Positions 43,803 to 52,522 of a stretch of 64,000 nucleotides of DNA are shown one piece after another. Origin of the DNA: CAWGYT01 sp963826795 (lineage in GTDB: Bacteria > Planctomycetota > Planctomycetia > Pirellulales > Pirellulaceae); assembly GCA_963826795.1 (NCBI GenBank), contig CAWGYT010000011.1:1-64000 (forward strand), given 5' to 3'. The position numbers and the translations under genes are program-made. The notes under the pieces were generated by a model. That model ran no database searches and had not been told where the DNA came from. It was given only the letters and a program-made list of their open reading frames with translations. Each line of letters begins with the position of its first letter. Position 1 is the first letter of the stretch.

Positions 43803-44621
43803 AGGCCCAATCACATCCATCTATTTTTCCGGACGTTGGAAGCCAATTTGTCTCGCGGCATGCAGCGATTGTTGTCAGGCTATGCGAATTGGTTTGCCAA
43901 ACGACATCGACGCCCGGGGCACTTGCTACAAGGCCGATTCAAAGGTGAGCTAGTTGAGGACGACACTTATTTTTGGATCGGATCACGCTACATTCACCTG
44001 AATCCGGTTCGCGGCAAACGACCGTTGGTTTCTCGACCAGAGGATTGGCCATGGTCAAGCTACCCTGGATACTGCCGTGCAAGCGAAAGACGGTCCTGGG
44101 TTGCTTACGAGCGGATTCATGCTGCCTGGCGAGGGCAATATGGTGGGCCAGATCCAGCGGCCGGGTATCAGCGCTATGTCGAGGAAGGTCTGGACAACCC
44201 ACCGCCGAATCCGTTCGCGGACGCCAAGTTTGGATGGATCTTGGGCAACGACACGTTCGTCGAGCGAATTCGAAAACAGCTCAAGCAACCTGCCCAAATT
44301 GACGAGGTGCCGCTGATACGACCACTCATCACACTTGATCTCGATGCGGTCCTCGGCACGGTCGCATCCTTTTACGGTGTTTCTGAGACGATATTTCAAA
44401 CGCGTGGTAATTCACACATTGCACGAGCCGCTGTCGCTTGGCTTGCGAGGCGACACACGACGGCAAAACTTCGCGAACTCGCTCCCCACCTCGGACTGTC
44501 GCGACCTGAAAGTGTTGGAAACCTGACACGCCGAGTTGATCGGCAGATCGAACAGAACACCCTACTTCGGCAGGAGCTGTGGCAACTGGAGTCGGCTTTG
44601 CTGGACCTGCGAATCTCATGA
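43803..44621 (+). pseudogene. RAYT-like Y1 transposase lacking its N-terminus
   Basis: Reading in frame from 43803 gives RPNHIHLFFRTLEANLSRGM (HUH motif HIH), GYANWFAKRHRRPGHLLQGR, YIHLNPVRGKRPLVSRPEDW, then a C-terminal DnaA-like helix-turn-helix region (LGTVASFYGVSETIFQTRGN). The about 50 residues before the HUH motif, including the first beta strands, are missing and there is no good start (first ATG 43836). The class differs from the RAYT at 37774. Probably inactive. Confidence 0.8.
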
Positions 44622-45174
44622 AGGCCTCCAAAAGCGACTCAACTCTGCCTCCAATCTGATGCTCTGAGTAAAGCGATGCACCACTTGACTCGCTCCACGC
44701 ATGTCCTACCGCAATTCGACGGTGGCAGAACCAACTCGTGGGGAGCTGCGCACGGTCAGATTCATGTCTTAGTTTTCCGAGACGCGCGGGACTCCAAACT
44801 AGATCTGAGAAAGCGCCGGGATAAACCGGCTTGGAGTTGAGAATGAAAGAGTCTTACAGCGAAGCCCCAGCCAGGCACGCTGGCCCTGAGTCGTACGCTG
44901 ATCGTGGTAACACGTTGGGTGTAGCAACGGCAGGGGCACACGCAGGCCCAGTATTGAGCTCCGAAAGAGTTTTCATTTCGTGTGCCGACGTCGTTCAGGT
45001 GGCGGAAGGCAACACCGTTGGGTGCGCACGCTGGCGAGCACCCCGCGGACGCGACGGAGTCGAAGACCTGGTGCATGAGTGGAAACTTCAAGCGCGAGAA
45101 CCGGGAGATCCCATTTGTCTGCGGGAGGAAGTCGCTCGCAGCGGTCCGAGAACTCCACCGGAGGTAATGCGGAC

Positions 45175-46674
45175 ATGAACGCAGATGGGAATTCAGATGA
45201 GAGCGTAGTACCGTCGAATCCGACGAACAACGGTGGTGCTGAACCATCCGCGGAGTCGGCCGAGGGAAGGCTCTCAGCCAAGAGGAACACCAGGCCTTCT
45301 AACCTCGCCCGGACTCCGAGCCGGAAGAAGCGCAGGTCAAGCGGATTGCCTGATGTGCGCGTAGCGGCTCAGCAAAGCCGCGACCTTCGATTCACCGCGT
45401 TGCTCCACCACATCACCGAATCGCTGCTAACATCAAGTTTCTACGACCTCAAGAAGAACGCAGCGGCTGGCGTCGATGGGGTTACGTGGCGTGAATACGA
45501 AGCTGACCTGAAGACTCGCATCGCGGATCTTCATGGTCGCATTCACCGCGGAGCCTTTCGAGCGAAGCCCTCGCGACGTGTCTACATCCCGAAGCCGGAT
45601 GGTCGTCAACGACCGTTGGGAATTAGCTCACTGGAAGATAAAATCGTCCAGTGTGCGCTTCGCACCGTGCTTCAATGTATCTACGAAGCAGACTTCCTCG
45701 GTTTCAGCCATGGCTTCCGGCCGGGACGCAGCCAGCATAACGCGCTTGATGCGTTATCGTATGCGATCACGGAACAACCGGTGAACTGGGTCCTGGACGC
45801 CGACATACAAGGCTTCTTCGATGAGATCGATCGTGACTGGTTGATCAAATTCTTGGAGCATCGCATCGGCGACCCACGGGTTCTTCGTTTGATACGCAAG
45901 TGGCTCAACGCCGGTATCCTCGAAGATACGGACTGGTCTGACACGGGCAAAGGAGCACCACAAGGGGCGGTTTTATCACCCCTCCTTTCTAATGTGTACC
46001 TTCACTACGTGTTCGACCAGTGGATCAACCAATGGCGGCAACGCCATTGCCGCGGACAGTGCGTCGTGGTGCGCTATGCGGATGACTTTGTGCTTGGATT
46101 CGAGCATGAAGACGACGCACGCGCATGCCTTACGGCACTCACGGCGCGGATGCAGAAGTTTGGCCTCACGCTTCATCCTGATAAGACCCGACTGATCGAG
46201 TTCGGCCGCAGCTCTGTGGCCCGACGCGAACGGGAAGGTCGAGGACGCTGCGAGACGTTCGACTTCCTGGGCTTTACCCACATCTGTGGAAAGACCCGGA
46301 AGAACCAACGCTTCGTGTTGTGGCGGCGTACAGTGGCCAAACGCATGAGACGTACCCTGGCGGCGATTAAGGTTCAGCTTAAACGACGTCGGCACGACTC
46401 GGTCGGCTCCACAGGACGCTGGCTGACCAATGTCGTTCGGGGGTGGCTCCAATACCACGCTGTCCCGAATAACATGCGTCGGCTCAATCAGCTCGTGGAC
46501 GCGGTCACTAAACTCTGGCTCCGCCAACTGCGTCGTCGCAGTCAGCGTGGCCGAGCGGCGTGGCCATGGACACGTATGCAACGTCTTGTGCGCCGATACC
46601 TGCCGCAACCCAAGATCCTTCATCCCTATCCCAACGACCGATTTCGCGCCCGACTCGCGGCAAGAGCCGTATGA
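45175..46674 (+). CDS. ltrA: Group II intron reverse transcriptase/maturase
   Basis: 499 aa from ATG 45175; the frame is open to 45079, but the earlier part belongs to intron RNA conserved in the 22.6-kb fragment. RT motifs: NAAAGVDGVTWREYEADL, IPKPDGRQRPLGISSLEDKI, LDADIQGFFDEIDRDWLIKF, GAPQGAVLSPLLSNVYLHY, VRYADDFVLGF (YADD near residue 301), CETFDFLGFTH. Maturase domain X follows (WLTNVVRGWLQYHAV). No HNH endonuclease domain. All catalytic Asp are present, so it should support splicing and retro-mobility. Confidence 0.93.
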   Translation: MNADGNSDESVVPSNPTNNGGAEPSAESAEGRLSAKRNTRPSNLARTPSRKKRRSSGLPDVRVAAQQSRDLRFTALLHHITESLLTSSFYDLKKNAAAGVDGVTWREYEADLKTRIADLHGRIHRGAFRAKPSRRVYIPKPDGRQRPLGISSLEDKIVQCALRTVLQCIYEADFLGFSHGFRPGRSQHNALDALSYAITEQPVNWVLDADIQGFFDEIDRDWLIKFLEHRIGDPRVLRLIRKWLNAGILEDTDWSDTGKGAPQGAVLSPLLSNVYLHYVFDQWINQWRQRHCRGQCVVVRYADDFVLGFEHEDDARACLTALTARMQKFGLTLHPDKTRLIEFGRSSVARREREGRGRCETFDFLGFTHICGKTRKNQRFVLWRRTVAKRMRRTLAAIKVQLKRRRHDSVGSTGRWLTNVVRGWLQYHAVPNNMRRLNQLVDAVTKLWLRQLRRRSQRGRAAWPWTRMQRLVRRYLPQPKILHPYPNDRFRARLAARAV

Positions 46675-46696
46675 GGGAATGCTTCACGTACGGATC
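46664..46696 (+). ncRNA. Group II intron domain V
   Basis: The 33-nt segment GAGCCGTATGAGGG...TTCACGTACGGATC folds as the canonical domain V helix (GAGCCGUAUG paired with CGUACGGAUC). It begins 9 nt before the RT stop codon, and domain VI follows at about 46697-46735. Confidence 0.85.
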
Positions 46697-46736
46697 TGTG
46701 CGGGGGGCAGCCGGCAACGGCTGTCCCTACCGCGAT

Positions 46737-47088
46737 CCCCGCAAGTGGTTCCGGAATGTAGACCGTCTGGTTAGGTTTGTCTGGTTAGGTTTCGGTTAGG
46801 TTCGGCTGGTTAGGTTCGTCTGCGCCGCGTCCTTATGTTTGCAACAAGCGAACCCGGCCGAAGCGAGATGTCCAGCCGGGTTGAATTGAGAACGATCCGA
46901 AGTAGCAAGGTTCCAATTATCGATGAGGACACGACAGTGAACGAAGCCTCGTCGCTGCGCTCGACCCCGTAGGGCGGTTTCCTTGAGTGCGCCGCGCATG
47001 TGTGTAGCGGTCTTCCGGTGGCATCCGATTAGTGCCACAATACTCAATACTTTGCCATCCCAAGGCCGCCAAACACACAAAAACAACC
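46737..47088. other. Intergenic with one array motif
   Basis: Contains GGAATGTAGACCGTCTGG (46753-46770) with degenerate TTGTCTGGTTAGGTT and GGCTGGTTAGG stutters to about 46825, in the same orientation as the 25-bp array. The remaining 260 bases hold no gene; the promoter of the triple-rhodanese gene is presumably here. Confidence 0.7.
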
Positions 47089-48450
47089 ATGCATCGAGTT
47101 ACCGTTTCCTTGTTCGTTGCGCCCATGGCGCTCGGCTTGCTTTGCGTGCATGCCATGTTTGGGGCAGCTGAAGTGCACTCCAGCCCGAGAGCAATCTCCA
47201 CTGGCGATGTTTCCAAGAATATGTCGAGTCAGGATTGGGTTCTGGTCGACGCACGCTCGCCAGACGATTTCAACGGATGGGCATTGGAAGGTGCCAAGCG
47301 CGGAGGACACATACCCAACGCCGTCGGTTTTTCCGCGAGTTGGCTCAACATTGAGTCTGACAGCAGGACGGAACAGCTCATCGCTGCATTGAAATCAAAG
47401 GGTATCGATCGCGACAAACACGTTGTTGTCTACAGTATCCGATTGGAAGATCGCATCGCCGTGACGGACTACTTGACGAAGTTGGGCTACACGAAACTCT
47501 ATCACTTGGACTTCACCGAATGGATTGAGGGCGGCCTCGCGCTAAATCGCTATCCGGAGTTCCATCGTTTGGTGCCGGCGTCGATCGTGAAGCGACTGAT
47601 CGAGGGTGCTCGGCCGGCAACGTTCGAAAACTCAGCGCGTATCAAATTAGTCGAGGTATCTTGGGGAGAGGAAGCCGCGTCTTACAGAAAGGGCCACATC
47701 CCCGGAAGCTTCCACGTGAACACGGACCATTTCGAGCCTCCACCAACATGGAAGCTGGGCAGTCCCAACGTGCTCAAGCGTTTCGCCAAAGACTACGGCT
47801 TCCAAGCGGACGATACCGTCGTCATTTCCGGCGAGGACGTAACGGCAAGCTATCGACTAGCCGTCGTGCTGCAATACATGGGAGTCGCGGATGTGCGGGT
47901 GCTCAATGGTGGGTTCGCGGCATGGAAGCGAGCGGGATATGCGATTGAATCCAGGCGGAACCCGCCGCCGATCGCCGAGCGTTTTGGTGCGGTAATTCCG
48001 CAACGAGCCGAATTGATCCTCAATACGGATCAGGTGAAAGCCGGCCTGCGCGATCCGGTCGGGTTTCAGTTGGTCGACAACAGAACGTGGGAGGAATTCA
48101 GCGGAGAAACGACAGGGTACACCTATCATCGATACAAGGGCCGAATTCCCGGCTCAATCTACGGCCAAGCCGAATTCAAAGGCCCGAATTCTCTAACTCC
48201 CTACCGCAACATCGACGCCACGATGCGCAGTGCCGATGAGATCCTCGCTCTTTGGCGAAGATCGGGCATCAACCTTGACAAGAAAGTTTGTTTCATGTGC
48301 GGCGGCGGTTGGCGAGCCGCAGAGGTTTTTACGTTTGCCCAGGTGATTGGCGTTCCCCATCCATCGCTCTATAGTGACGGTTGGATCGGCTGGAGCAATG
48401 ACAGGTCGAATCCAGTCGAGACAGGTCCAAGCAAAGCCCTCTCACCATAG
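47089..48450 (+). CDS. Secreted protein with three rhodanese domains
   Basis: 453 aa from ATG 47089, with signal peptide (VSLFVAPMALGLLCVHAMFG). Three rhodanese domains follow: D1 about 40-150 (WVLVDARSPDDFNGWALEGA), D2 about 165-290 (YRKGHIPGSFHVNTD), D3 about 315-440 (FQLVDNRTWEEFSGET, RIPGSIYGQAE). Active-site cysteine is present only in D3 (CFMCGGGWRAAEVF); D1 has YSIRLEDR and D2 SGEDVTAS at that position. It would be a periplasmic sulfurtransferase or persulfide carrier with two non-catalytic domains. A second rhodanese protein is encoded 1.2 kb downstream. Confidence 0.88.
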   Translation: MHRVTVSLFVAPMALGLLCVHAMFGAAEVHSSPRAISTGDVSKNMSSQDWVLVDARSPDDFNGWALEGAKRGGHIPNAVGFSASWLNIESDSRTEQLIAALKSKGIDRDKHVVVYSIRLEDRIAVTDYLTKLGYTKLYHLDFTEWIEGGLALNRYPEFHRLVPASIVKRLIEGARPATFENSARIKLVEVSWGEEAASYRKGHIPGSFHVNTDHFEPPPTWKLGSPNVLKRFAKDYGFQADDTVVISGEDVTASYRLAVVLQYMGVADVRVLNGGFAAWKRAGYAIESRRNPPPIAERFGAVIPQRAELILNTDQVKAGLRDPVGFQLVDNRTWEEFSGETTGYTYHRYKGRIPGSIYGQAEFKGPNSLTPYRNIDATMRSADEILALWRRSGINLDKKVCFMCGGGWRAAEVFTFAQVIGVPHPSLYSDGWIGWSNDRSNPVETGPSKALSP

Positions 48451-48849
48451 CGGCAATCCAGCGTTATTACCAATAGATCATTGATTTGCGACGCCGAAGA
48501 ACACCAACCTGCCCGGCAGCATGCTCACGTCAAAGTGTCGGGGATGCGTCCGTGTCAAAATGACGGGTGGGTCTGGTAGTCTCCCATTGAGTTGCATTTG
48601 TTTGCGGATTAGGATTCGCTCAAGTTCAATGGCAGAGAATACACCGACATCCGCCGACTACTTCTTTTTGGGCCCACTCGGGTTCACGTGATTCTATTCT
48701 CCATTACGGCGTGCCCGTTGATTTCGTCTCAACGCTACTGCCTTGGCGCGATCGTGGCCTTACTGCCGTCCCGACGCCCCTGCGCTGGTTCACGACTAAT
48801 CGCAAGGCGTCCGGACAACTCAACACGTTCCTCGAAATATCAGGCAACA
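48451..48849. other. Intergenic, nothing recognised
   Basis: About 400 bases with no supported gene or repeat. Short frames beginning near 48688 and 48711 are only extensions of the WD40 remnant that follows. Confidence 0.3.
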
Positions 48850-49107
48850 ACTCGCCAAGATGGCAGCGAACGGCGTTGGAAACCCGCAGCGGGCAAGTGG
48901 CTGAAAACTCAGCTACTCGTCAAAGACGCCTTGTACGACGTCGCCTATTCTCGCGACGGAAAAAAAGTCTCATGGCGCTCGGCGATGATGGATTCGTCCG
49001 CCCCAGGGAAACTCGGACGCGCACACTATTGACGGAATTGAAAACGGACAAAGAAGGACTTTATTCAGTAATTGTTAGTCCGGACCAAGCACGCCTGACC
49101 AACGCGG
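48850..49107 (+). pseudogene. WD40-repeat gene remnant
   Basis: In one frame the sequence reads KDALYDVAYSRDGKKVS; after a change near 48975 the next frame gives ALGDDGFVRPRETRTRTLLT and YSVIVSPDQARLTNAG, which are recognisable, mutated WD40 blades. No start, no complete propeller. It is what remains of a WD40 gene, possibly once linked to the rhodanese or MauE genes. Confidence 0.5.
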
Positions 49108-49197
49108 GTGTGCGCGGCATGCTCCATGAATGCCCCGTACCACACGTCGCCGCAACAGACGGTGAAGGCCAACGCCACGTCGAGAAGGATGCTCCCG

Positions 49198-49647
49198 ATG
49201 CGACTCGTCTGTAATCTTCAACGACTCAAATCACGGCGAGTGTTGAGTCGCCTCTTGCATTGGCCGTTAGGTTTGCTGTTTCTTTATTCGGGCTGCGTCA
49301 AGATTTTTCGGCTACCCCAGTTCGCGCAATCCGTGGGTGATTTTGGCATCGTCCTGGATGGGCTCGTCAAACCGGTTGCATTTACTGTTTGCATCGTAGA
49401 GCTGGGACTTGCCTACGTTTTGTGGCAGCAAAGATCATGGGCGATGCTGGCGACTGCGACTCTGCTTGCCTGCTTCCTTGGAGTGTTGTCGTACGGCGTG
49501 GCGATCGGGTTGGACATTGAATGTGGGTGTTTCGGTTCTGGCTTCAGGCTCAAGCTGAGACAGCAGCTTGGTGTCGATTTGGGATTGCTGCTGTGGTGCG
49601 TGTGCACCCATTGGTTTTTGCATAGCAAAAATGGAAACAATCGATGA
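49198..49647 (+). CDS. MauE/DoxX-like integral membrane protein
   Basis: 149 aa with four transmembrane helices (WPLGLLFLYSGCVKIFRLPQ, VAFTVCIVELGLAYVLW, MLATATLLACFLGVLSYGVA, LGLLLWCVCTHWFLH) and the CGCFGSGF motif typical of the MauE group of DoxX-like proteins. MauE relatives handle thiol/disulfide or quinone redox reactions in the membrane. GAGAAGGA upstream of ATG 49198 favours this start over ATG 49189. Its stop overlaps the rhodanese lipoprotein start (ATGA), so the pair is co-translated, suggesting sulfur or thiol redox chemistry. Confidence 0.85.
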   Translation: MRLVCNLQRLKSRRVLSRLLHWPLGLLFLYSGCVKIFRLPQFAQSVGDFGIVLDGLVKPVAFTVCIVELGLAYVLWQQRSWAMLATATLLACFLGVLSYGVAIGLDIECGCFGSGFRLKLRQQLGVDLGLLLWCVCTHWFLHSKNGNNR

Positions 49648-50174
49648 GTAAGGAACGCAATGTACTTGGCGGATGGCGGTCTATGGTGATCGCCTGTGGT
49701 ATTGTTTGTGCTGTCGGATGCGGCACGAACAAGTTCGAACAGGAACTGACGATTGAAGACTCAAGCGTCAAATTCGCGCGTGAAGCAGTGATTGGGCAAT
49801 ACGCGATCCTTTCCACGGCGGAAGTGAAGAAGCTGCGCGACGAAGGTGCTAATTTCTTGTTGCTGGACGCAATGCCGGCTGGCTCCAGCTTTGATCTCGC
49901 TCACATTCCCGGTGCCGTAAACTTCGAGTTTCCCAAGGAACCGATAGACCAGTGGGATGAAGAGTCGATGCCGGGACGTACCAAGGAAGCCTATCGGCAA
50001 CTGTTGGGGGATGACCTTGACCGTTTGATCGTCGTTTACTGCGGGTTCGTCAAATGTGCGCGGAGCCACAACGCAGCGGTGTTCGCGCGGAAGCTGGGCT
50101 ATACGAACGTGAAGCGATACGCGGGAGGGATTAACGCCTGGCGCGGCGCAGGTTTGGATGTCGAGTCGAAATGA
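49644..50174 (+). CDS. Rhodanese-like lipoprotein
   Basis: 176 aa; signal with lipobox (MVIACGIVCAVGCGTNK), then one rhodanese domain: AILSTAEVKKLRDEGANFLL, LLDAMPAGSSFDLAHIPGAV, and the active-site loop VYCGFVKCARSHNAAVF, which contains the catalytic Cys. It ends YAGGINAWRGAGLDVESK. Likely a periplasm-facing, membrane-anchored sulfurtransferase working with the coupled MauE-like protein. Confidence 0.88.
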   Translation: MSKERNVLGGWRSMVIACGIVCAVGCGTNKFEQELTIEDSSVKFAREAVIGQYAILSTAEVKKLRDEGANFLLLDAMPAGSSFDLAHIPGAVNFEFPKEPIDQWDEESMPGRTKEAYRQLLGDDLDRLIVVYCGFVKCARSHNAAVFARKLGYTNVKRYAGGINAWRGAGLDVESK

Positions 50175-50577
50175 TCTCACCGACGGCCTGCTTGAATTGC
50201 GTGTTCTTCGTGCTGTCGGCCCAGATGGCCCTGTTGCGCGAACGGCTTCGAGTTGGAGATGGCGGTCTTCCTCACGTCGCGCGCTTCATGGACCACCGTC
50301 TTGAGGGAATGAGATGACGCAGGTGGCGGTCGCCGCGTACTAGCCCAGGTCACGCACTCATGGCGCAGGCAGAAACGCGAAAACTGCCGACCGGGAGCCG
50401 ATAGTAGCGTGTACCTCGCCCATGCTGTATCATTTCGAACTCACATTTTCCGCTCTTAGGGCTACTTAGGCAGGAAACCAGTTCTAGAAACTGGCGTTTC
50501 ACTTCATTTATCCAGACGGCTGAGTGATTTCACCACCGAACTACGGACCGTGGCAATGAATCCGGGACGACACAACG
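50175..50577. other. Intergenic, nothing recognised
   Basis: About 400 bases between convergent gene ends. Some short frames but no recognisable protein, repeat or strong terminator hairpin. Confidence 0.3.
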
Positions 50578-51333
50578 TTATAAGCGTGCACACTCCGACA
50601 AACTCTCTCGACAAGTCTGAAGACGAGCCAACGGTATGCCAACAACAATTGCCAAGAGGAGCGAACTTATGCCGCTTGGCTCTGGGACCATGTTCGCAAA
50701 CGCTTCGACACCCTCTTCGAAATGTTCTTCTTCCAACCCGAAGTTGAACACCATGGCAAACGGATCGGAGTCGCCAATACCATCGGCATCAGTGCTTAGC
50801 GAAATCATAAAGCCGTAGGCACCAAACATGGAAGGATCGGCGATTTCGCCTTTTGGTTCCAATAAGAAATCCAAATCGCTGTGAAAGTCCGCTACGGCGG
50901 CACCAATGCGATTTGTCGCCGGATCAAAACTCCCGGGCTGAACTCCGGTTGACGTGCCGACGATGGTATCTGGAACCAAAGGGGCCGGAGGGCGATTGAC
51001 GATGCGGATTTGAGCATTGTCGGGAGCCGGTCGGAAGCCATCGTTCCAGAACAGCAGATCACCAAGAACGTTGTACACAATCTGGTCGTCCGCTCGGATT
51101 CCTAAGCCTGCCTCGAGTTCCGACGCGAATCCGGGTTCAGCCGTGAACTGTAAATCGATTCCTTCCGTGGGAAACTCGCCTTCGAAGACAGGCCCCTCAT
51201 CGCCGAACTCGACGGCAATACGTCCCGCCTCGTAAGCGAATTCCACGTCCGAATGTTCGTGCTGTGAATACGCCGTACCGATCATTCCGAATGCCGCGAT
51301 CCATGCCAGTGTGTTCAGCGTGCACGTCTTCAT
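50578..51333 (-). CDS. PEP-CTERM sorted secreted protein
   Basis: 251 aa from ATG 51333 (GAGAGG ribosome binding site). Signal peptide (LNTLAWIAAFGMIGTAYSQ), a body with HEHSDVEFAYEAGRIAVEFG and FGAYGFMISLSTDADGIGDS, and C-terminal sorting signal MVPEPSGISSLLLAIVVGIP followed by Arg residues. It is paralogous to the N-terminal half of the next gene upstream (both have HSD(V/I)(E/D)FA near the N-terminus and FNFGLE near the end). Probably an exosortase-processed envelope protein; function unknown. Confidence 0.85.
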   Translation of the reverse strand: MKTCTLNTLAWIAAFGMIGTAYSQHEHSDVEFAYEAGRIAVEFGDEGPVFEGEFPTEGIDLQFTAEPGFASELEAGLGIRADDQIVYNVLGDLLFWNDGFRPAPDNAQIRIVNRPPAPLVPDTIVGTSTGVQPGSFDPATNRIGAAVADFHSDLDFLLEPKGEIADPSMFGAYGFMISLSTDADGIGDSDPFAMVFNFGLEEEHFEEGVEAFANMVPEPSGISSLLLAIVVGIPLARLQTCRESLSECARL

Positions 51334-51346
51334 CAGGGGTAACCTC

Positions 51347-52522
51347 TCAAGTGAGTGAAGTTTGCGCGTCCGTGAGGATAGTTGCCGAGACGCTTCTTGC
51401 ATCTCTCAGTTTTCTCGTTGTCCGAAACCACACGAGCATTGTTGTCAGCGCAGTCGCGAGCGGCAGCGCTGCATGTGGTTCCGGTACGGCGACGACCCTC
51501 CCTGGTCCCTTTTCGTAACCGCCGGACTGAAAAGCGAGAACAAAATCGGCCGAGTCAAACTCGCGATCCCCGTTCCAGTCTCCCTCTGCCCACGTCGAAT
51601 TGTCGGCGATATCGTCCTCGTACTCGCCGCGCTGAAACACGGCGACGAAGTCGGAACTGTTGAACTCACCGTCCAGATCGGAGTCGCCGAAGTAGGTCGC
51701 TCGAAGGACTTCCACCCAGTCCCGACGATCGTCCTGGTCGACCTTGCCGTCTGCATTAAGATCGAAGTTTGGGCCAGTCGAATTCCGTAAGACGGCGTCT
51801 GTAAGCAGATCGATGTCGCCGACGTCAAGTGCTCCGCTCGAATCGAAGTCTCCGGCGACGCCCGGTTTCTCGAGCAAGCCTTCATAGGCTGCCAGACTTT
51901 CTTCGAAGAGGGAGGCTTCGAGACCGAAATTGAAAACAACAAACACTGGGTCGGAATCGATAACCTCCTCGCGATCGATCGAGATCGCGAGCTTCAAACC
52001 GTAAGCACCGAAGGGTGGATCATCATCTCCAGCCTCGAGAAAGAAATTCACGTGCGAATGAACTTCACCCCCGGCCGACGAGGCACCGATGCGGTTGACA
52101 GGTGGATCGCTCGAGCCGATTTGCTTGCCGCTTTTTGCATCGATGTAGGTTGAACTGGATCCCGGCGGATTGTTGTCGATACGAATCCGAACTTCGTCGT
52201 CCGGCGATACGAACTGAATGCCGTCCCACAGAATCAAGTGATCCAAAACGTCGTAAACGACTTCGCGCCGAGAACCGATTGTGCCTAGCCCATCAGATTC
52301 TGCCGTGAAACCTGGGTTCGCCGAAAACTGCTTGGAAATACCAAACGTTGGAAAGAACGACTCGTAGACACGTTTGTCCGTGATGAGCTTGTCGCCATCG
52401 AGCGCAAAATCGATGTCGGAATGGCCAAATTGGGCGACAGCCGCCTGTGTTGCCGCGAGGACAACAATGACCGAGGCGGCTATACGTGCGAGCTGCCATC
52501 GGATTCTGTTCTCAGTTTTCAT
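51347..52522 (-). CDS. PEP-CTERM secreted protein with dockerin-like repeats
   Basis: 391 aa from ATG 52522. Signal peptide (IAASVIVVLAATQAAVAQ), a body paralogous to the downstream protein (FGHSDIDFALDGDKLITDK, FGAYGLKLAISIDREEVIDS), then Ca-binding dockerin-type EF loops (GDFDSSGALDVGDIDLLTDA, FDLNADGKVDQDDRRDWVE, GDWNGDREFDSADFVLAF), and sorting signal VAVPEPHAALPLATALTTML. The start overlaps the end of the DUF1559 gene by 11 bases, so they are one transcription unit. Asp-rich loops imply calcium-dependent folding. Confidence 0.87.
   Translation of the reverse strand: MKTENRIRWQLARIAASVIVVLAATQAAVAQFGHSDIDFALDGDKLITDKRVYESFFPTFGISKQFSANPGFTAESDGLGTIGSRREVVYDVLDHLILWDGIQFVSPDDEVRIRIDNNPPGSSSTYIDAKSGKQIGSSDPPVNRIGASSAGGEVHSHVNFFLEAGDDDPPFGAYGLKLAISIDREEVIDSDPVFVVFNFGLEASLFEESLAAYEGLLEKPGVAGDFDSSGALDVGDIDLLTDAVLRNSTGPNFDLNADGKVDQDDRRDWVEVLRATYFGDSDLDGEFNSSDFVAVFQRGEYEDDIADNSTWAEGDWNGDREFDSADFVLAFQSGGYEKGPGRVVAVPEPHAALPLATALTTMLVWFRTTRKLRDARSVSATILTDAQTSLT

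Larger units (their letters stand above)
44622..46736 (+). mobile_element. Group II intron (5' boundary approximate)
   Basis: An RT ORF is followed by recognisable domain V (46664-46696) and a domain VI-like stem, with the likely 3' splice end at CCCTACCGCGAT (46736). The 5' end was not fixed: no GUGYG motif could be chosen with confidence, but the about 550 bases upstream of the ORF are gene-free, GC-rich and stem-rich, as expected for domains I-III. The element sits between the truncated RAYT and a GTAGACCGTCT repeat at 46755. Confidence 0.72.
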
